The notes under the pieces were generated by a model that made no database searches, was not told the origin of the DNA, and saw only the letters and a list, made by a program, of their open reading frames with translations. The position numbers and the translations under genes were made by a program. From Streptomyces flavochromogenes (lineage in GTDB: Bacteria; Actinomycetota; Actinomycetes; Streptomycetales; Streptomycetaceae), in assembly GCF_000717595.1 (NCBI RefSeq), contig NZ_JNZO01000011.1:124001-188000 (forward strand): a stretch of 64,000 bases of DNA. Direction: 5' to 3'. The stretch's first letter is position 1; each line of letters starts with the position of its first letter. Positions 1-7,939 of the stretch are shown piece after piece.

Positions 1-606
1 CAGCCCGTCGCCCTCCTGTGCGGCCTCCAGGGAGGTCGCGTGGTACGAGCGTCCGGCCTCGATGCAGGCGAGCACCTCGTCCTCGCCGATCCGCAGCCGC
101 TCGGCGATCTCGGCGGTCGTGGGGGAGCGGCCGTGGGCGGTCGTGAGGTCCTCGGTGGCGCCGTTCACCTGGACCCAGAGCTCGTGCAGGCGGCGGGGCA
201 CGTGCACGGTGCGGACGTTGTCGCGGAAGTACCGCTTGATCTCGCCGACGACGGTCGGCATGGCGAACGTCGGGAACTGGACACCGCGGTCGGGGTCGAA
301 GCGGTCGATGGCGTTGATGAGGCCGATGGTGCCGACCTGGACGACGTCCTCCATCGGCTCGTTGCGGGAGCGGAAGCGGGCCGCCGCGTACCGGACGAGC
401 GGCAGGTTGGCCTCGATGAGGGCCCCACGCACCCGGTGGTGCTCCGGAGTGCCCGGCTCCAGGTTCTTTAGCTGCCCGAAGAGCACCTGGGTGAGGGCGC
501 GGGTGTCGGCGCCGCGGGTGCTCTGGGGGCGGGGGCGGGGGGTCTCCGCGCCGCCTGCCTCGTGCTGGGGCGGGACCTGAGGCGCTGTACTGGCCGGCAC
601 GTTCAC
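1..606 (-). CDS. sigF: RNA polymerase sigma factor, SigF/SigB family (3' end outside window)
   Basis: Alternative sigma factor of the SigB/SigF/SigG type, which directs RNA polymerase to stress or sporulation promoters. The visible 202 codons start at a GTG at 606, preceded by an AAAGGGG ribosome binding site. After a Pro/Gln-rich N-terminus of about 25 residues, region 2 is clear: [18 protein letters not shown], then [19 protein letters not shown] and [19 protein letters not shown]. Region 3 begins at VPRRLHELW and contains [11 protein letters not shown]. The C-terminal region 4 lies beyond the left edge. The symbol is assigned from family and from the neighbourhood (tadA, upp, dnaX and purD nearby, as in Streptomyces chromosomes); a paralogue of the same family cannot be excluded. 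Confidence 0.85.
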   Translation of the reverse strand, partial: MNVPASTAPQVPPQHEAGGAETPRPRPQSTRGADTRALTQVLFGQLKNLEPGTPEHHRVRGALIEANLPLVRYAAARFRSRNEPMEDVVQVGTIGLINAIDRFDPDRGVQFPTFAMPTVVGEIKRYFRDNVRTVHVPRRLHELWVQVNGATEDLTTAHGRSPTTAEIAERLRIGEDEVLACIEAGRSYHATSLEAAQEGDGL

Positions 607-712
607 GCCACCCCTTTGGCTGGTCTTGCTGGTCGACTGGGTCAACTACGGTCAACTCATCCGTCAAAAGCGGTCATAGCATCACAAGACATGTCCACTG
701 TGTGCAAGCACC

Positions 713-742
713 GCATAGTGACGTGTTGAGGGCATAGTGACG
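713..742. repeat. Direct repeat GCATAGTGACG upstream of sigF
   Basis: GCATAGTGACG occurs at 713-723 and again at 732-742, a 19-bp period, about 110-135 bp upstream of the sigF start. Between it and sigF lie two copies of GTCAACT 10 bp apart (641-660). Same-face direct repeats in a divergent intergenic region may be regulator binding sites; no function is shown. Confidence 0.4.
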
Positions 743-823
743 GAAAAAGGGGAGGTCACGCATGGAATCACGCACGGAAAAGCCCCCCACCTCGACGGCG
801 GGGGGCCTGGTGTCGGCCGAGGC

Positions 824-1117
824 CTAGAACGCGTAGTCCGCGATCACCCAGGTGGAGAACTCGCGCCACTGGGCGACACCCGCCTGGTGCGCGGGGTGGT
901 CCAGGTAGCGCTGGAGCGCGTCGGTGTCCTCGACGGCCGAGTTGATGGCGAAGTCGTACGCGATCGGCCGGTCCGTGATGTTCCAGTCGCACTCCCAGAA
1001 GCGCAGTTCCGGGATCTGGTCGCCCAGGGCACGGAACGCCTCGACACCGGCGACGACACGCGGCTCGTCGCGGGCGACACCGTCGTTGAGCTTGAAGAGG
1101 ACCAGATGGCGGATCAC
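824..1117 (-). CDS. Dabb (stress-responsive alpha/beta-barrel) domain protein
   Basis: A 97-residue protein that opens MIRHLVLFKLNDGVARDEP and contains the LRFWECDWNITDRPIAYDFAI segment and an LDHPAH motif, the pattern of Dabb ferredoxin-like dimeric barrels. Members bind small ligands or act in stress responses, but few have an assigned reaction and none can be assigned here. It follows the small membrane peptide gene at 1127-1291 by 9 bp, so the two are probably one transcript. It lies outside the biosynthetic cluster, next to sigF. Confidence 0.85.
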   Translation of the reverse strand: MIRHLVLFKLNDGVARDEPRVVAGVEAFRALGDQIPELRFWECDWNITDRPIAYDFAINSAVEDTDALQRYLDHPAHQAGVAQWREFSTWVIADYAF

Positions 1118-1126
1118 GAAGGGCTC

Positions 1127-1291
1127 CTAGTTGATGAGTTCGGTCATGAACTCGCCGACACCCTGGGCGGCGCTGGAAATGCCCTCGAACCCTACCTGTA
1201 CGAGATCGGCGGCCCGGGCAGGGGACGTGATGATCGTGTACAGCACAAAGACCGAGACCGCGTAGAGCGCGACCTTCTTCGCTTGCGCCAT
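1127..1291 (-). CDS. Small single-pass membrane peptide (54 aa), unknown function
   Basis: A short gene read from the minus strand. ATG at 1291 follows a GGGGAGAG ribosome binding site by 6 bp. The product begins MAQAKKVALYAVSVFVLYTI, giving a lysine-flanked hydrophobic segment of about 17 residues (8-24), then ITSPARAADLVQVGFEGI and a short polar tail ending in ELIN. It could be a one-pass membrane peptide or, given the S-P-A-R-A-A stretch, a secreted peptide with a cleavable signal. It is tightly followed by the Dabb gene. Not recognised as a named family. Confidence 0.65.
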   Translation of the reverse strand: MAQAKKVALYAVSVFVLYTIITSPARAADLVQVGFEGISSAAQGVGEFMTELIN

Positions 1292-1536
1292 TGCCAGCTC
1301 TCCCCTGTTCCCCCGCCGTACGACCGCGCCACTCTAACCGAGGCCTTATGGACCAAGGGCCCGGCGATCGAGGCCTTTCGCCGCCCCCCGGAAGGGTGAC
1401 GGCGGAGCAGGATGGAGGGCGAGCCCGGAGGATCTGGCAGGAATCGGAAGGGCTCCTGGAACCGGCCCGCACTGCGGGGTCCGCGCCGCGAGCTTCCCCC
1501 TGACTGCGGCGCGGGCCGGTAGGACCGGTTCTCATC

Positions 1537-1573
1537 GGGGGGAGCGGCTTGTCCCCCCGATGCCGCTCCCCCC
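1537..1573. terminator. GC hairpin at the left edge of the cluster
   Basis: GGGGGGAGCGGC (1537-1548) pairs with GCCGCTCCCCCC (1562-1573) around a 13-nt loop. An overlapping alternative stem, ATCGGGGGG with CCCCCCGAT, shares the same bases, so two structures compete. It sits 22 bp past the stop of the thioesterase gene and probably ends the minus-strand operon. The rest of 1292-1594 shows no gene. Confidence 0.55.
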
Positions 1574-1594
1574 GTCCTGGGGGTGTCCTGTCGA

Positions 1595-2041
1595 TCAGAC
1601 CGGGCTCGGGGCCAGACTCGCCCGGCCCGGTTCCCCGAGGTACTTCTCGAAGAAGGCGTGCTCGGCCTCGCTGATCCGGCGGGGACGGCCCTTCCCGTAG
1701 TCGAACGCAGCCATGACCGTCGACGCGCTCGCGTAGACCTTCTCGCCGTCCTTGATCAGATAGTCGACGGTGACCGTCGCCGACGTGAGGCCGGAGACCC
1801 ACATCTCGATGTCGACGGGCTCGTGCCGGTGCACCAGCTGGTTCAGATAGCGGATCCGGTGCTCCACGACCACCGAACCGCCGCGGAAGAAGGCGTCGCC
1901 ACGGGTCGGCGCCAGGCGGAAGATGAAGTCGACCCGGGCCTCCTCCAGACAGCGCAGCAGGGAGACGTTGTTCACCACTCCGTAGGCGTCCATGTCCGAC
2001 CAGCGGACCGGGCAGGGGTACGTGTGCCGTGTCATCGTCAC
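1595..2041 (-). CDS. Hotdog-fold acyl thioesterase (4HBT family)
   Basis: A 148-residue 4-hydroxybenzoyl-CoA thioesterase-like protein, last gene of the minus-strand fatty-acid operon. The catalytic signature is clear in VRWSDMDAYGVVNN (Asp16 and Asp18, matching the D-x-D-x-x-G-x-V-N-N loop of YbgC/FcbC enzymes). These enzymes hydrolyse acyl-CoA or acyl-ACP thioesters. Its ATG overlaps the TGA of the oxidase gene by ATGA, so translation is probably coupled. Within the cluster it may release or proofread chains made by the adjacent KAS/ACP set; the true substrate is unknown. Confidence 0.85.
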   Translation of the reverse strand: MTMTRHTYPCPVRWSDMDAYGVVNNVSLLRCLEEARVDFIFRLAPTRGDAFFRGGSVVVEHRIRYLNQLVHRHEPVDIEMWVSGLTSATVTVDYLIKDGEKVYASASTVMAAFDYGKGRPRRISEAEHAFFEKYLGEPGRASLAPSPV

Positions 2042-3942
2042 TTCCCGGGTGTACGCGGAGGGGGCGTCGTCGCGGGGCCGGCCGCGCCGGACCGGCCGGT
2101 GGGGCCGCTCGCGCCGGTCCGGAGCAGGAACGCGGCTTCGGGGTCGTCGTACGCGAGGGGCGCGCGGAGCAGCTCCGGGGTGAGCCGGAACGCCTCGGTC
2201 AGACGTCGCGCGTGCGGCCGGAGCCGCTCGCAGAGCCCGTCCACGGCCGCGGACAGCCCTTCGACCGCTGCCCCGGTCACCAGGCCCCCGGCCAGGTACC
2301 AGCCGGCGTCCCGGCGGATCTCGACGAGTCCGTACAGCGAGGCGAGCAGTCCCAGGGCCGTCCGGTCCCGCTCGTCGGCCAGGGCGGGGACCGCCGCGGC
2401 GAGCTGCTCCAGGGCGAGGCGGACCCCGCGGGTACGGGCCATGTCGAGGGCGGTGTTCACGGCACCGTTCCAGGCGTCGAAGTACGTGCCCTCCGACGCC
2501 GCCATGTCCGCCCGCGCCTTCCGGTGCAGGGAGTCCTCACGCCGGCGCAGCAGCGCCAGCTGGACGCGGGGGTCCTCGACGTCGTCCGCCGCCTTCGCGG
2601 GCCCGGCCGCGAGAGGGCGGTCCTCCCCGGTGAGCAGCTGGCCGGCCGTCGTCGCGAGGAGCACCTGGTTGTCGCCCTCGGCGGTGACGAGCCCGTGCAG
2701 CAGCGAGCCGTACTCGGCGATCCGGTTCACCCGGAACCCGCCCTGTGCTCCGCAGCGCTCGCGGCAGATCCCGGCGACCTCGCTCATCTCCCAGGTGGAG
2801 AGCGCCTTCGTGAGGGAGATCAGATGGTTCAGCTCGTCCGACGCCGGGCCGGGGTGCGCCTCGAACTCCCGCTTCGCGTGGTTCAGGAGCAGATTCATCG
2901 CGTACACCTTCGCCAGCGCGGGGAAGAGGTCCCGCTGGTGGCTCCGGTAGTCCAGTACGGGCACGCTGCCCCGCCCGGGGCCGTTGGTCAGCCGGGTCTC
3001 CGCGTACCGCAGGGCCGTGTAGACGCTCGCCTTCCCGGCCCCGACGGCGGCGCTCGCCACGCACAGCCGGCCCGGCTGGATGCGGCTCATCGTGTGGAGG
3101 AAGCGCCGGCGCAGGTTCCCGCCGCCGGGCAGGAACGATCCGTCGGGGGAGAACCCGCCCTTCTCGCCGTACAGAAGGTTGCGGCGCGGGACGACGACCC
3201 GGTCGAACCGGGTGAGCGCGTGGTCCACTCCCTGGACGGGCTGCTCGGGAGCGGGCGTGATGTGCACCCCTTCGGCCGGCCCGGTGCCGTCGCTGATCCG
3301 CACGAGGAACGCGTGGACCCCGTGGTTCCTGCCGTCGGCCTTGAGGCGGGCCAGGACCACCGCGAGCTTCGGCAGGTCCGTGAAGCCGGTCGCGGACATG
3401 AACTTCTGCGCGCCCGCGTCCGGGGTGTCGAGGACGAACGACTCCGTCTCCGGGTCGTACACCGCCTCCGTACGCAGGGCCGCGACGTTGTTCCCGTACC
3501 CCAGCTCGGTCGCCATGTAGGGACCGAAGGAGTCGAGCCGGTCGAGCTCCTCCACGTGGTCCTCGATGTCGTCCCGGCCCGCGCCGAGGTCGAGGACCGT
3601 GCCGAGGGCGAGGTTGTGGTGCACGAGGAGCACCGAGAAGACCGCGGGGTCCAGGAGGGGCGCCCACTCCGCCAGGGCGAACAGCCGGCGCGGGCGGCGC
3701 AGCATGTCCCGGGGCCGCTCCAGATCCCGGTGCAGCACGCGCGAGCGCGTGTACGTCAGCTTCCCGGCCTCCACCGAGGTCAGACCCTCACGGGGGTCGA
3801 ACGCCGGGTCGAAGAGCACCGCGCGGATGTCGCGGTGCGTCTCCTCGTACTCCCCGTCGAAGAGGAGGCCGGACAGCGTGGTGGCGCCGACGGTCCCACC
3901 CCGGGTGCCGTGCCGGGGCTCGGTCTGCGTCGCGGTCCCCAT
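2038..3942 (-). CDS. Acyl-CoA oxidase/dehydrogenase-like flavoprotein
   Basis: A 634-residue protein matching the long acyl-CoA oxidase branch of the acyl-CoA dehydrogenase superfamily. An N-terminal helical domain is followed by a FAD-contacting segment (QKFMSATGFTDLPKLAVVLA, 179-198) and a C-terminal half with CGAQGGFRVNRIAEYG and AEGDNQVLL, where Glu422 aligns with the catalytic base. Family members dehydrogenate acyl thioesters at C2-C3. Here it may desaturate the acyl chain made by the neighbouring ACP/KAS genes, on CoA or ACP. The last ~200 residues are more variable. It lies 15 bp after the KAS II gene in a five-gene operon. Confidence 0.82.
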   Translation of the reverse strand: MGTATQTEPRHGTRGGTVGATTLSGLLFDGEYEETHRDIRAVLFDPAFDPREGLTSVEAGKLTYTRSRVLHRDLERPRDMLRRPRRLFALAEWAPLLDPAVFSVLLVHHNLALGTVLDLGAGRDDIEDHVEELDRLDSFGPYMATELGYGNNVAALRTEAVYDPETESFVLDTPDAGAQKFMSATGFTDLPKLAVVLARLKADGRNHGVHAFLVRISDGTGPAEGVHITPAPEQPVQGVDHALTRFDRVVVPRRNLLYGEKGGFSPDGSFLPGGGNLRRRFLHTMSRIQPGRLCVASAAVGAGKASVYTALRYAETRLTNGPGRGSVPVLDYRSHQRDLFPALAKVYAMNLLLNHAKREFEAHPGPASDELNHLISLTKALSTWEMSEVAGICRERCGAQGGFRVNRIAEYGSLLHGLVTAEGDNQVLLATTAGQLLTGEDRPLAAGPAKAADDVEDPRVQLALLRRREDSLHRKARADMAASEGTYFDAWNGAVNTALDMARTRGVRLALEQLAAAVPALADERDRTALGLLASLYGLVEIRRDAGWYLAGGLVTGAAVEGLSAAVDGLCERLRPHARRLTEAFRLTPELLRAPLAYDDPEAAFLLRTGASGPTGRSGAAGPATTPPPRTPGK

Positions 3943-3957
3943 GGATTCCTCCTCCGG

Positions 3958-5175
3958 TCAGGCCGTGAAGACGAGCGTGGCGTTCTGGCCGCCGAACCCG
4001 AACGAGTTGCTCAGGGCCGCGCGGACGGGCCCCGTGCGGGCAGTGCCGCGTACGAGATCGACCGCGATCCGGGGGTCCGGATCGACGAGCCCCGCCGTCG
4101 GCGGGATCAGCCCGTCGCGGATCGCGAGCACGCAGTACGCCGCCTCGACGGCGCCGGCCGCACCGAGCGGGTGACCGGTCACCCCCTTGGTGGAGCTCAC
4201 CGCCACCCCGTCGCCCAGCAGACGGCTGACGACCCCGGCCTCGGTCACGTCGTTGAGCGGGGTCGAGGTCCCGTGGGCGTTGACGTAGTCCACGTCGCCG
4301 GGGGTCAGGCCGGCATCGTCGAGCGCCGCCCGCATCGCCAGTTCGGCGCCGCGCCCTTCCGGGTGCGGCGACGTGACGTGGTGCGCGTCCGACGAGGCGC
4401 CGTACCCGGTCAGCCGGGCCAGCGGGCGGGCGCCGCGGGCGGCCGCGTGCTCCTCGGTCTCGAGGACCAGGACCCCGGCGCCCTCGCCCAGGACGAAACC
4501 GTCCCGTCCCGCGTCGAACGGACGGGAGGCCGTCGCCGGATCGTCCGAGCGCCGGGACAGGGCGCGCATCCGGGCGAAGGAGGAGACGTACAGCGGGGTG
4601 ATCGGTGCCTCGGCGCCGCCCGCGACGACGACGTCCACGACACCCTGCCGCAGGAGCTCCCGGCCGATGCCGAGCGCGCTCGCGCCGGCCGCGCAGGCCG
4701 TACACGGGGCGAGGCAGGGGCCGTTGGCCGAGATGTCGATCGCGACCTGGCCTGCCGCCATGTTGACCAGACCCATCGGCAGGGTCAGGGGGGACACCGA
4801 AGAGGGACCCTCCTCCAGGAGGATCCGGTGCTGGGCCTCCAGGGTGGCCGTGCCGCCCGCCCCGGAGCCGATGATCACCGCCACCCGGGAGGAGTCCGCC
4901 CACCCGCCCGGAGTCAGCCCGGCCTGCTCAAGGGCCTCGCGCGCGGCGACGACGGCGAACTGGGTGAAGCGGTCCCACTGCCAGGAGCCGTGCCCCAGCT
5001 CCCGCGGGGAGAAGTCGGGCACCTGACAGGCCATCGTGACGGGAAGGCCGTCGAGCTCCGGCAGGTGGGCGGCCGTCGGCCGGCCCGCCAGCACGGTGTC
5101 CCAGTTCGCCTTCACGCCGACTCCGGCCGGGGTGACGAGCCCCGCTCCCGTGACGAGCGCCGGGAAGCCGCTCAT
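3958..5175 (-). CDS. Beta-ketoacyl-ACP synthase II (FabF-like)
   Basis: A 405-residue decarboxylating condensing enzyme. The Cys-His-His triad is visible: Cys161 in APCTACAAGAS, His301 in VNAHGTSTPLND and His335 in KGVTGHPLGAAGAVE, plus the C-terminal SNSFGFGGQNATLVF loop. It elongates acyl-ACP with malonyl-ACP. The start at 5175 is fixed by an ATGA overlap with the upstream ACP gene. There is no chain-length-factor partner, so it is probably a homodimeric FabF-type elongase for the cluster's fatty chain rather than an aromatic type II KS. A long upstream in-frame extension is not needed and was not used. Confidence 0.92.
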   Translation of the reverse strand: MSGFPALVTGAGLVTPAGVGVKANWDTVLAGRPTAAHLPELDGLPVTMACQVPDFSPRELGHGSWQWDRFTQFAVVAAREALEQAGLTPGGWADSSRVAVIIGSGAGGTATLEAQHRILLEEGPSSVSPLTLPMGLVNMAAGQVAIDISANGPCLAPCTACAAGASALGIGRELLRQGVVDVVVAGGAEAPITPLYVSSFARMRALSRRSDDPATASRPFDAGRDGFVLGEGAGVLVLETEEHAAARGARPLARLTGYGASSDAHHVTSPHPEGRGAELAMRAALDDAGLTPGDVDYVNAHGTSTPLNDVTEAGVVSRLLGDGVAVSSTKGVTGHPLGAAGAVEAAYCVLAIRDGLIPPTAGLVDPDPRIAVDLVRGTARTGPVRAALSNSFGFGGQNATLVFTA

Positions 5176-5417
5176 CGGGCGACGGCGCCCTTGCTCTCCA
5201 GGAGGGCCACGATCTCGCCGACCGTCGAGAGCTCGGCCATCTCGTCGTCGTCGAGCTCGACACCGAGCTGCTTGGTCAGCGCGGTGGCCAGCTCGATCTG
5301 CGAGAGCGAGTCCAGGCCCAGGTCGTCGAACGTCGCGTCGGCGACAACGATGTCCCGGTCCATGCCGAAGCGGTTGGCCATGACCTCGGCCACGGAGTCG
5401 TGCATGCTGCTGCTCAT
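5172..5417 (-). CDS. Acyl carrier protein
   Basis: An 81-residue carrier protein with the phosphopantetheine attachment site LGLDSLSQIEL (Ser37) and the usual acidic helix II-III (VELDDDEMAEL). It lies between the KAS III and KAS II genes in the minus-strand operon and overlaps the latter by four bases. It is probably charged by the PPTase at 6940 and serves the KAS II, the oxidase and the hotdog thioesterase. The 117-bp gap to the preceding gene contains imperfect 12-bp repeats of GACCGGCGTCGT. Confidence 0.93.
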   Translation of the reverse strand: MSSSMHDSVAEVMANRFGMDRDIVVADATFDDLGLDSLSQIELATALTKQLGVELDDDEMAELSTVGEIVALLESKGAVAR

Positions 5418-5534
5418 CTCTTCTCCCTTTGTCTGTACGGTGGTTGTGTGTGCGGTGGGCGGCGGAGTCGGTGTCGTGACCGACGCGATGACCGGCGTCG
5501 TGACCGGCGTCGTGACGGGTGCGGTCGTGTGTGT

Positions 5535-6554
5535 TCAGCGAAGACTTTCGACGGACAGGTCCGGCCACTCCAGGACCGTCGAGCCCCAGGAAAGCCCGGC
5601 GCCGAAGGCCGACACGAGGACGCGCGCGCCGGGCCGCAGGGTGCCGTCGGCCGCGAGGTCGTTGAGCAGGAGAGGGATGGAGGCGGCGAGCGTGTTGCCC
5701 ACGCGGTCGATGTTCACGGCCATCCGCTCCTCGGGCAGCCCGAGTTCCTCGGCGACGGCCCGCAGGATGCGGACGTTGGCCTGATGACCGACGAACCAGT
5801 CCACGTCGCCCACACCCCAGCCGGCCTTTCCGAGGGCGGCCGTCGCCGAGCCGGTCATGCGCTCGACGGCCTGCGTGTAGAGGGGACGGCCCAGCATCCG
5901 CAGGTACCAGTCCTCGGTGGCCACCGTGTCCTGGCCGGGCCCGCCGTCGGCGGACCGCTGCCGCGAGCCGCCCGCCGGGATCGCCAGCAGGTCGGCTCGC
6001 GCCCCGTCGCTGCCGAGGTCGAAGGGGCCGAGGGCGCCCGGTTCCGCCGCATCGCCGCGGCGCAGGACCACGGCTCCCGCTCCGTCGCCGAAGATGGGGG
6101 CGGTGGCCCGGTCGGCCGGGTTCACGAGGGTGGTGAACGCCTCGGCCCCGATGAACAGCACCGTGTCGGCCGCCCCGGTGGCGATCAGGCCCGCGGCGGT
6201 GGCGAGTCCGTAGACGAAGCCGCTGCACGCGGAGGTCAGGTCGAACGCTGCCACCGTGCCGAGCCCCAGCCGGTCGGCGACCTCGGGTGCCACCGCCGGG
6301 CAGAGCCGGTCCGGCGAGGTGGTCGCCACGACGACCGCGCCGACGGCCGGGTGTCCGGCGGACTTCAGCGCCCTGGCCCCCGCCTCGATCGCCAGGTCCC
6401 GGGTCGAGAGCCCGTCGGTGACCCGGTGCCTCTGCCTGATGCCGGTCCTGCTGCTGATCCACTCGTCGGAGGTGTCGAGGGTCGCCGAGAGGTCCTCGTT
6501 GGACACCACATTCGGCGGGAGGTATCCCCCGAGGCCCATGAGCACTGCTGCCAT
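5535..6554 (-). CDS. Beta-ketoacyl-ACP synthase III (FabH-like), minus-strand operon
   Basis: A 339-residue FabH-type synthase. Catalytic residues are Cys110 in DLTSACSGFVYGL, His257 in FVGHQANVRI and Asn287 in VGNTLAASIP. FabH enzymes prime chains by condensing acyl-CoA with malonyl-ACP. A second ATG at 6560 is possible, but GGGAGG sits 8 bp before the ATG at 6554 and only about 2 bp before the other, so 6554 is preferred. First gene of the operon KAS III-ACP-KAS II-oxidase-thioesterase. Confidence 0.92.
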   Translation of the reverse strand: MAAVLMGLGGYLPPNVVSNEDLSATLDTSDEWISSRTGIRQRHRVTDGLSTRDLAIEAGARALKSAGHPAVGAVVVATTSPDRLCPAVAPEVADRLGLGTVAAFDLTSACSGFVYGLATAAGLIATGAADTVLFIGAEAFTTLVNPADRATAPIFGDGAGAVVLRRGDAAEPGALGPFDLGSDGARADLLAIPAGGSRQRSADGGPGQDTVATEDWYLRMLGRPLYTQAVERMTGSATAALGKAGWGVGDVDWFVGHQANVRILRAVAEELGLPEERMAVNIDRVGNTLAASIPLLLNDLAADGTLRPGARVLVSAFGAGLSWGSTVLEWPDLSVESLR

Positions 6555-6578
6555 CGCCATACCCTCCCGGTGAATTCG

Positions 6579-6614
6579 GCATTGTTCACTGCGGCGTTCA
6601 CCGCGGCGTTCACT
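6579..6614. repeat. Three 12-bp direct repeats in the divergent control region
   Basis: GCATTGTTCACT, GCGGCGTTCACC and GCGGCGTTCACT follow each other at 6579, 6591 and 6603, 25-60 bp upstream of the KAS III start. They lie in the 385-bp region between the divergent KAS III (minus) and PPTase (plus) genes, 6555-6939, which otherwise shows no gene and no clear promoter. Tandem same-phase repeats suggest a regulator site or an untranslated leader element. Confidence 0.45.
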
Positions 6615-6939
6615 CCGGCGTGCCCAATTTCCCGCCGGGCCGGTTCCGGTTCTCGTACGCGCCGGCTTCGGCACGCCTCGTGTGAAGGGAACGGATGACC
6701 CGCGGGTGCGCACGTCTTCGGTGAGGCCCGTGCGAGCGAAGCGATTCCCGCGCTTTTTCGCGTGCACACGACAAAAGTGGGTGGTGTCTACCGTTCGGAC
6801 CGCCCCGCGGTTCGCCCTCGGCACACTGCCGAGTAACCGACGCCGATCACTCTGCTTCGACCCTTTGGGCGTGTCAAGCACACTCCGGGCGGCCCCTGTC
6901 GACCTTCCTGAAACCCGGCTTCCGGGAATACTCGGGGAC

Positions 6940-7692
6940 ATGACGGAGTACGACGCGCGGGAATCGGAGCAGGGCCGGAACGACGTGACGAGAGGGGCCG
7001 AGGCACTGTTTCCGGCCTCCGTGATCCTGGTCGAACGGTTCCACGACATCCCCGACGGTCGCCTCCCCGACGGCCTCTTCCCCGAGGAGCGCCGGCTCGT
7101 GGACCGGGCCGTCGACCGCCGCAGGCGGGAGTTCACCACCGCCCGGATCTGCGCGCGCGAGGCCCTGCGCCGCCTCGGCCGTCCCGCGGTGCCGGTTCCG
7201 CGCGGGCCGTCGGGCGCCCCGCTCTGGCCTGCCGGTGTCCTGGGCAGCATCACCCACTGCGAGGGCTACCGGGCGGCTGCCGTGGCAACGGCGGGGCCGG
7301 TCACGGGACTCGGCCTTGACGCTGAGCCCAACCTTCCGCTCGCCGACGCGGCGATGCTTCCGCTGATCTCCCTCCCGGCCGAGCGCCGTCATCTCGCCGA
7401 AATCACGGCGGACCCGGCCACGGCCGCGGACGGAGCGGAAGTGCACTGGGAACGCCTGCTGTTCAGTGCCAAGGAGAGCGTCTACAAGGCGTGGAACCCG
7501 ATGACCGACCGCCGGCTCGGCTTCGCCGACGCCGAGATCACCTTTTCTCCGGGCGACGGAACCTTCCGCGCCCTCCCCACCGTCCGAGGTCACGGCGCGG
7601 AGCGTGGCTTCGACGGGACCTGGCAACTTCGCGCCGGGATTCTCCTGACCGCGGTGACCGTCGTGTCCGGCGCCGGAGGAGAAAGGCCGTAG
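6940..7692 (+). CDS. 4'-phosphopantetheinyl transferase (EntD/Sfp type)
   Basis: A 250-residue PPTase that converts apo carrier proteins to the holo form using CoA. The magnesium-binding motif is GLGLDAEPN (Asp127, Glu129). The second motif is FSAKESVYKAW (Glu179, Lys183), and GSITHCEGY matches the P1-type SxxH segment of EntD-like enzymes. The start at 6940 is the first ATG before homologous sequence. It probably activates the three discrete or internal ACPs and the PCP of the cluster. It begins the plus-strand side, divergent from the KAS III operon. Confidence 0.92.
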   Translation: MTEYDARESEQGRNDVTRGAEALFPASVILVERFHDIPDGRLPDGLFPEERRLVDRAVDRRRREFTTARICAREALRRLGRPAVPVPRGPSGAPLWPAGVLGSITHCEGYRAAAVATAGPVTGLGLDAEPNLPLADAAMLPLISLPAERRHLAEITADPATAADGAEVHWERLLFSAKESVYKAWNPMTDRRLGFADAEITFSPGDGTFRALPTVRGHGAERGFDGTWQLRAGILLTAVTVVSGAGGERP

Positions 7693-7939
7693 AGCATGGC
7701 GCCCCGGGAGAGTCGCACGAATGCGGGCGACTTCCGGGCAACTTCGGTGTGCCTTCAGGGGTGTTCGGAACCGAAACCGGATGATTCTCCGGCGGATTCA
7801 GGACTCCGGACGATTTCCGGCCACGGCGTGAAGGTTCCGGAAGGCTTTGGCCGGACCTGTTTGCTTCCCCTTGACCTTCCTGACACGCCGCAAAGAATGG
7901 TTGAGACCAGAAGTTAGGTACTTGTCAGGGGGAAGCACC

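Noticed and set aside
2029..5784. Very long plus-strand open frame over the KAS II/oxidase genes
   Set aside because: Antisense artefact of high GC. The minus-strand genes have clear catalytic motifs and overlapping starts.
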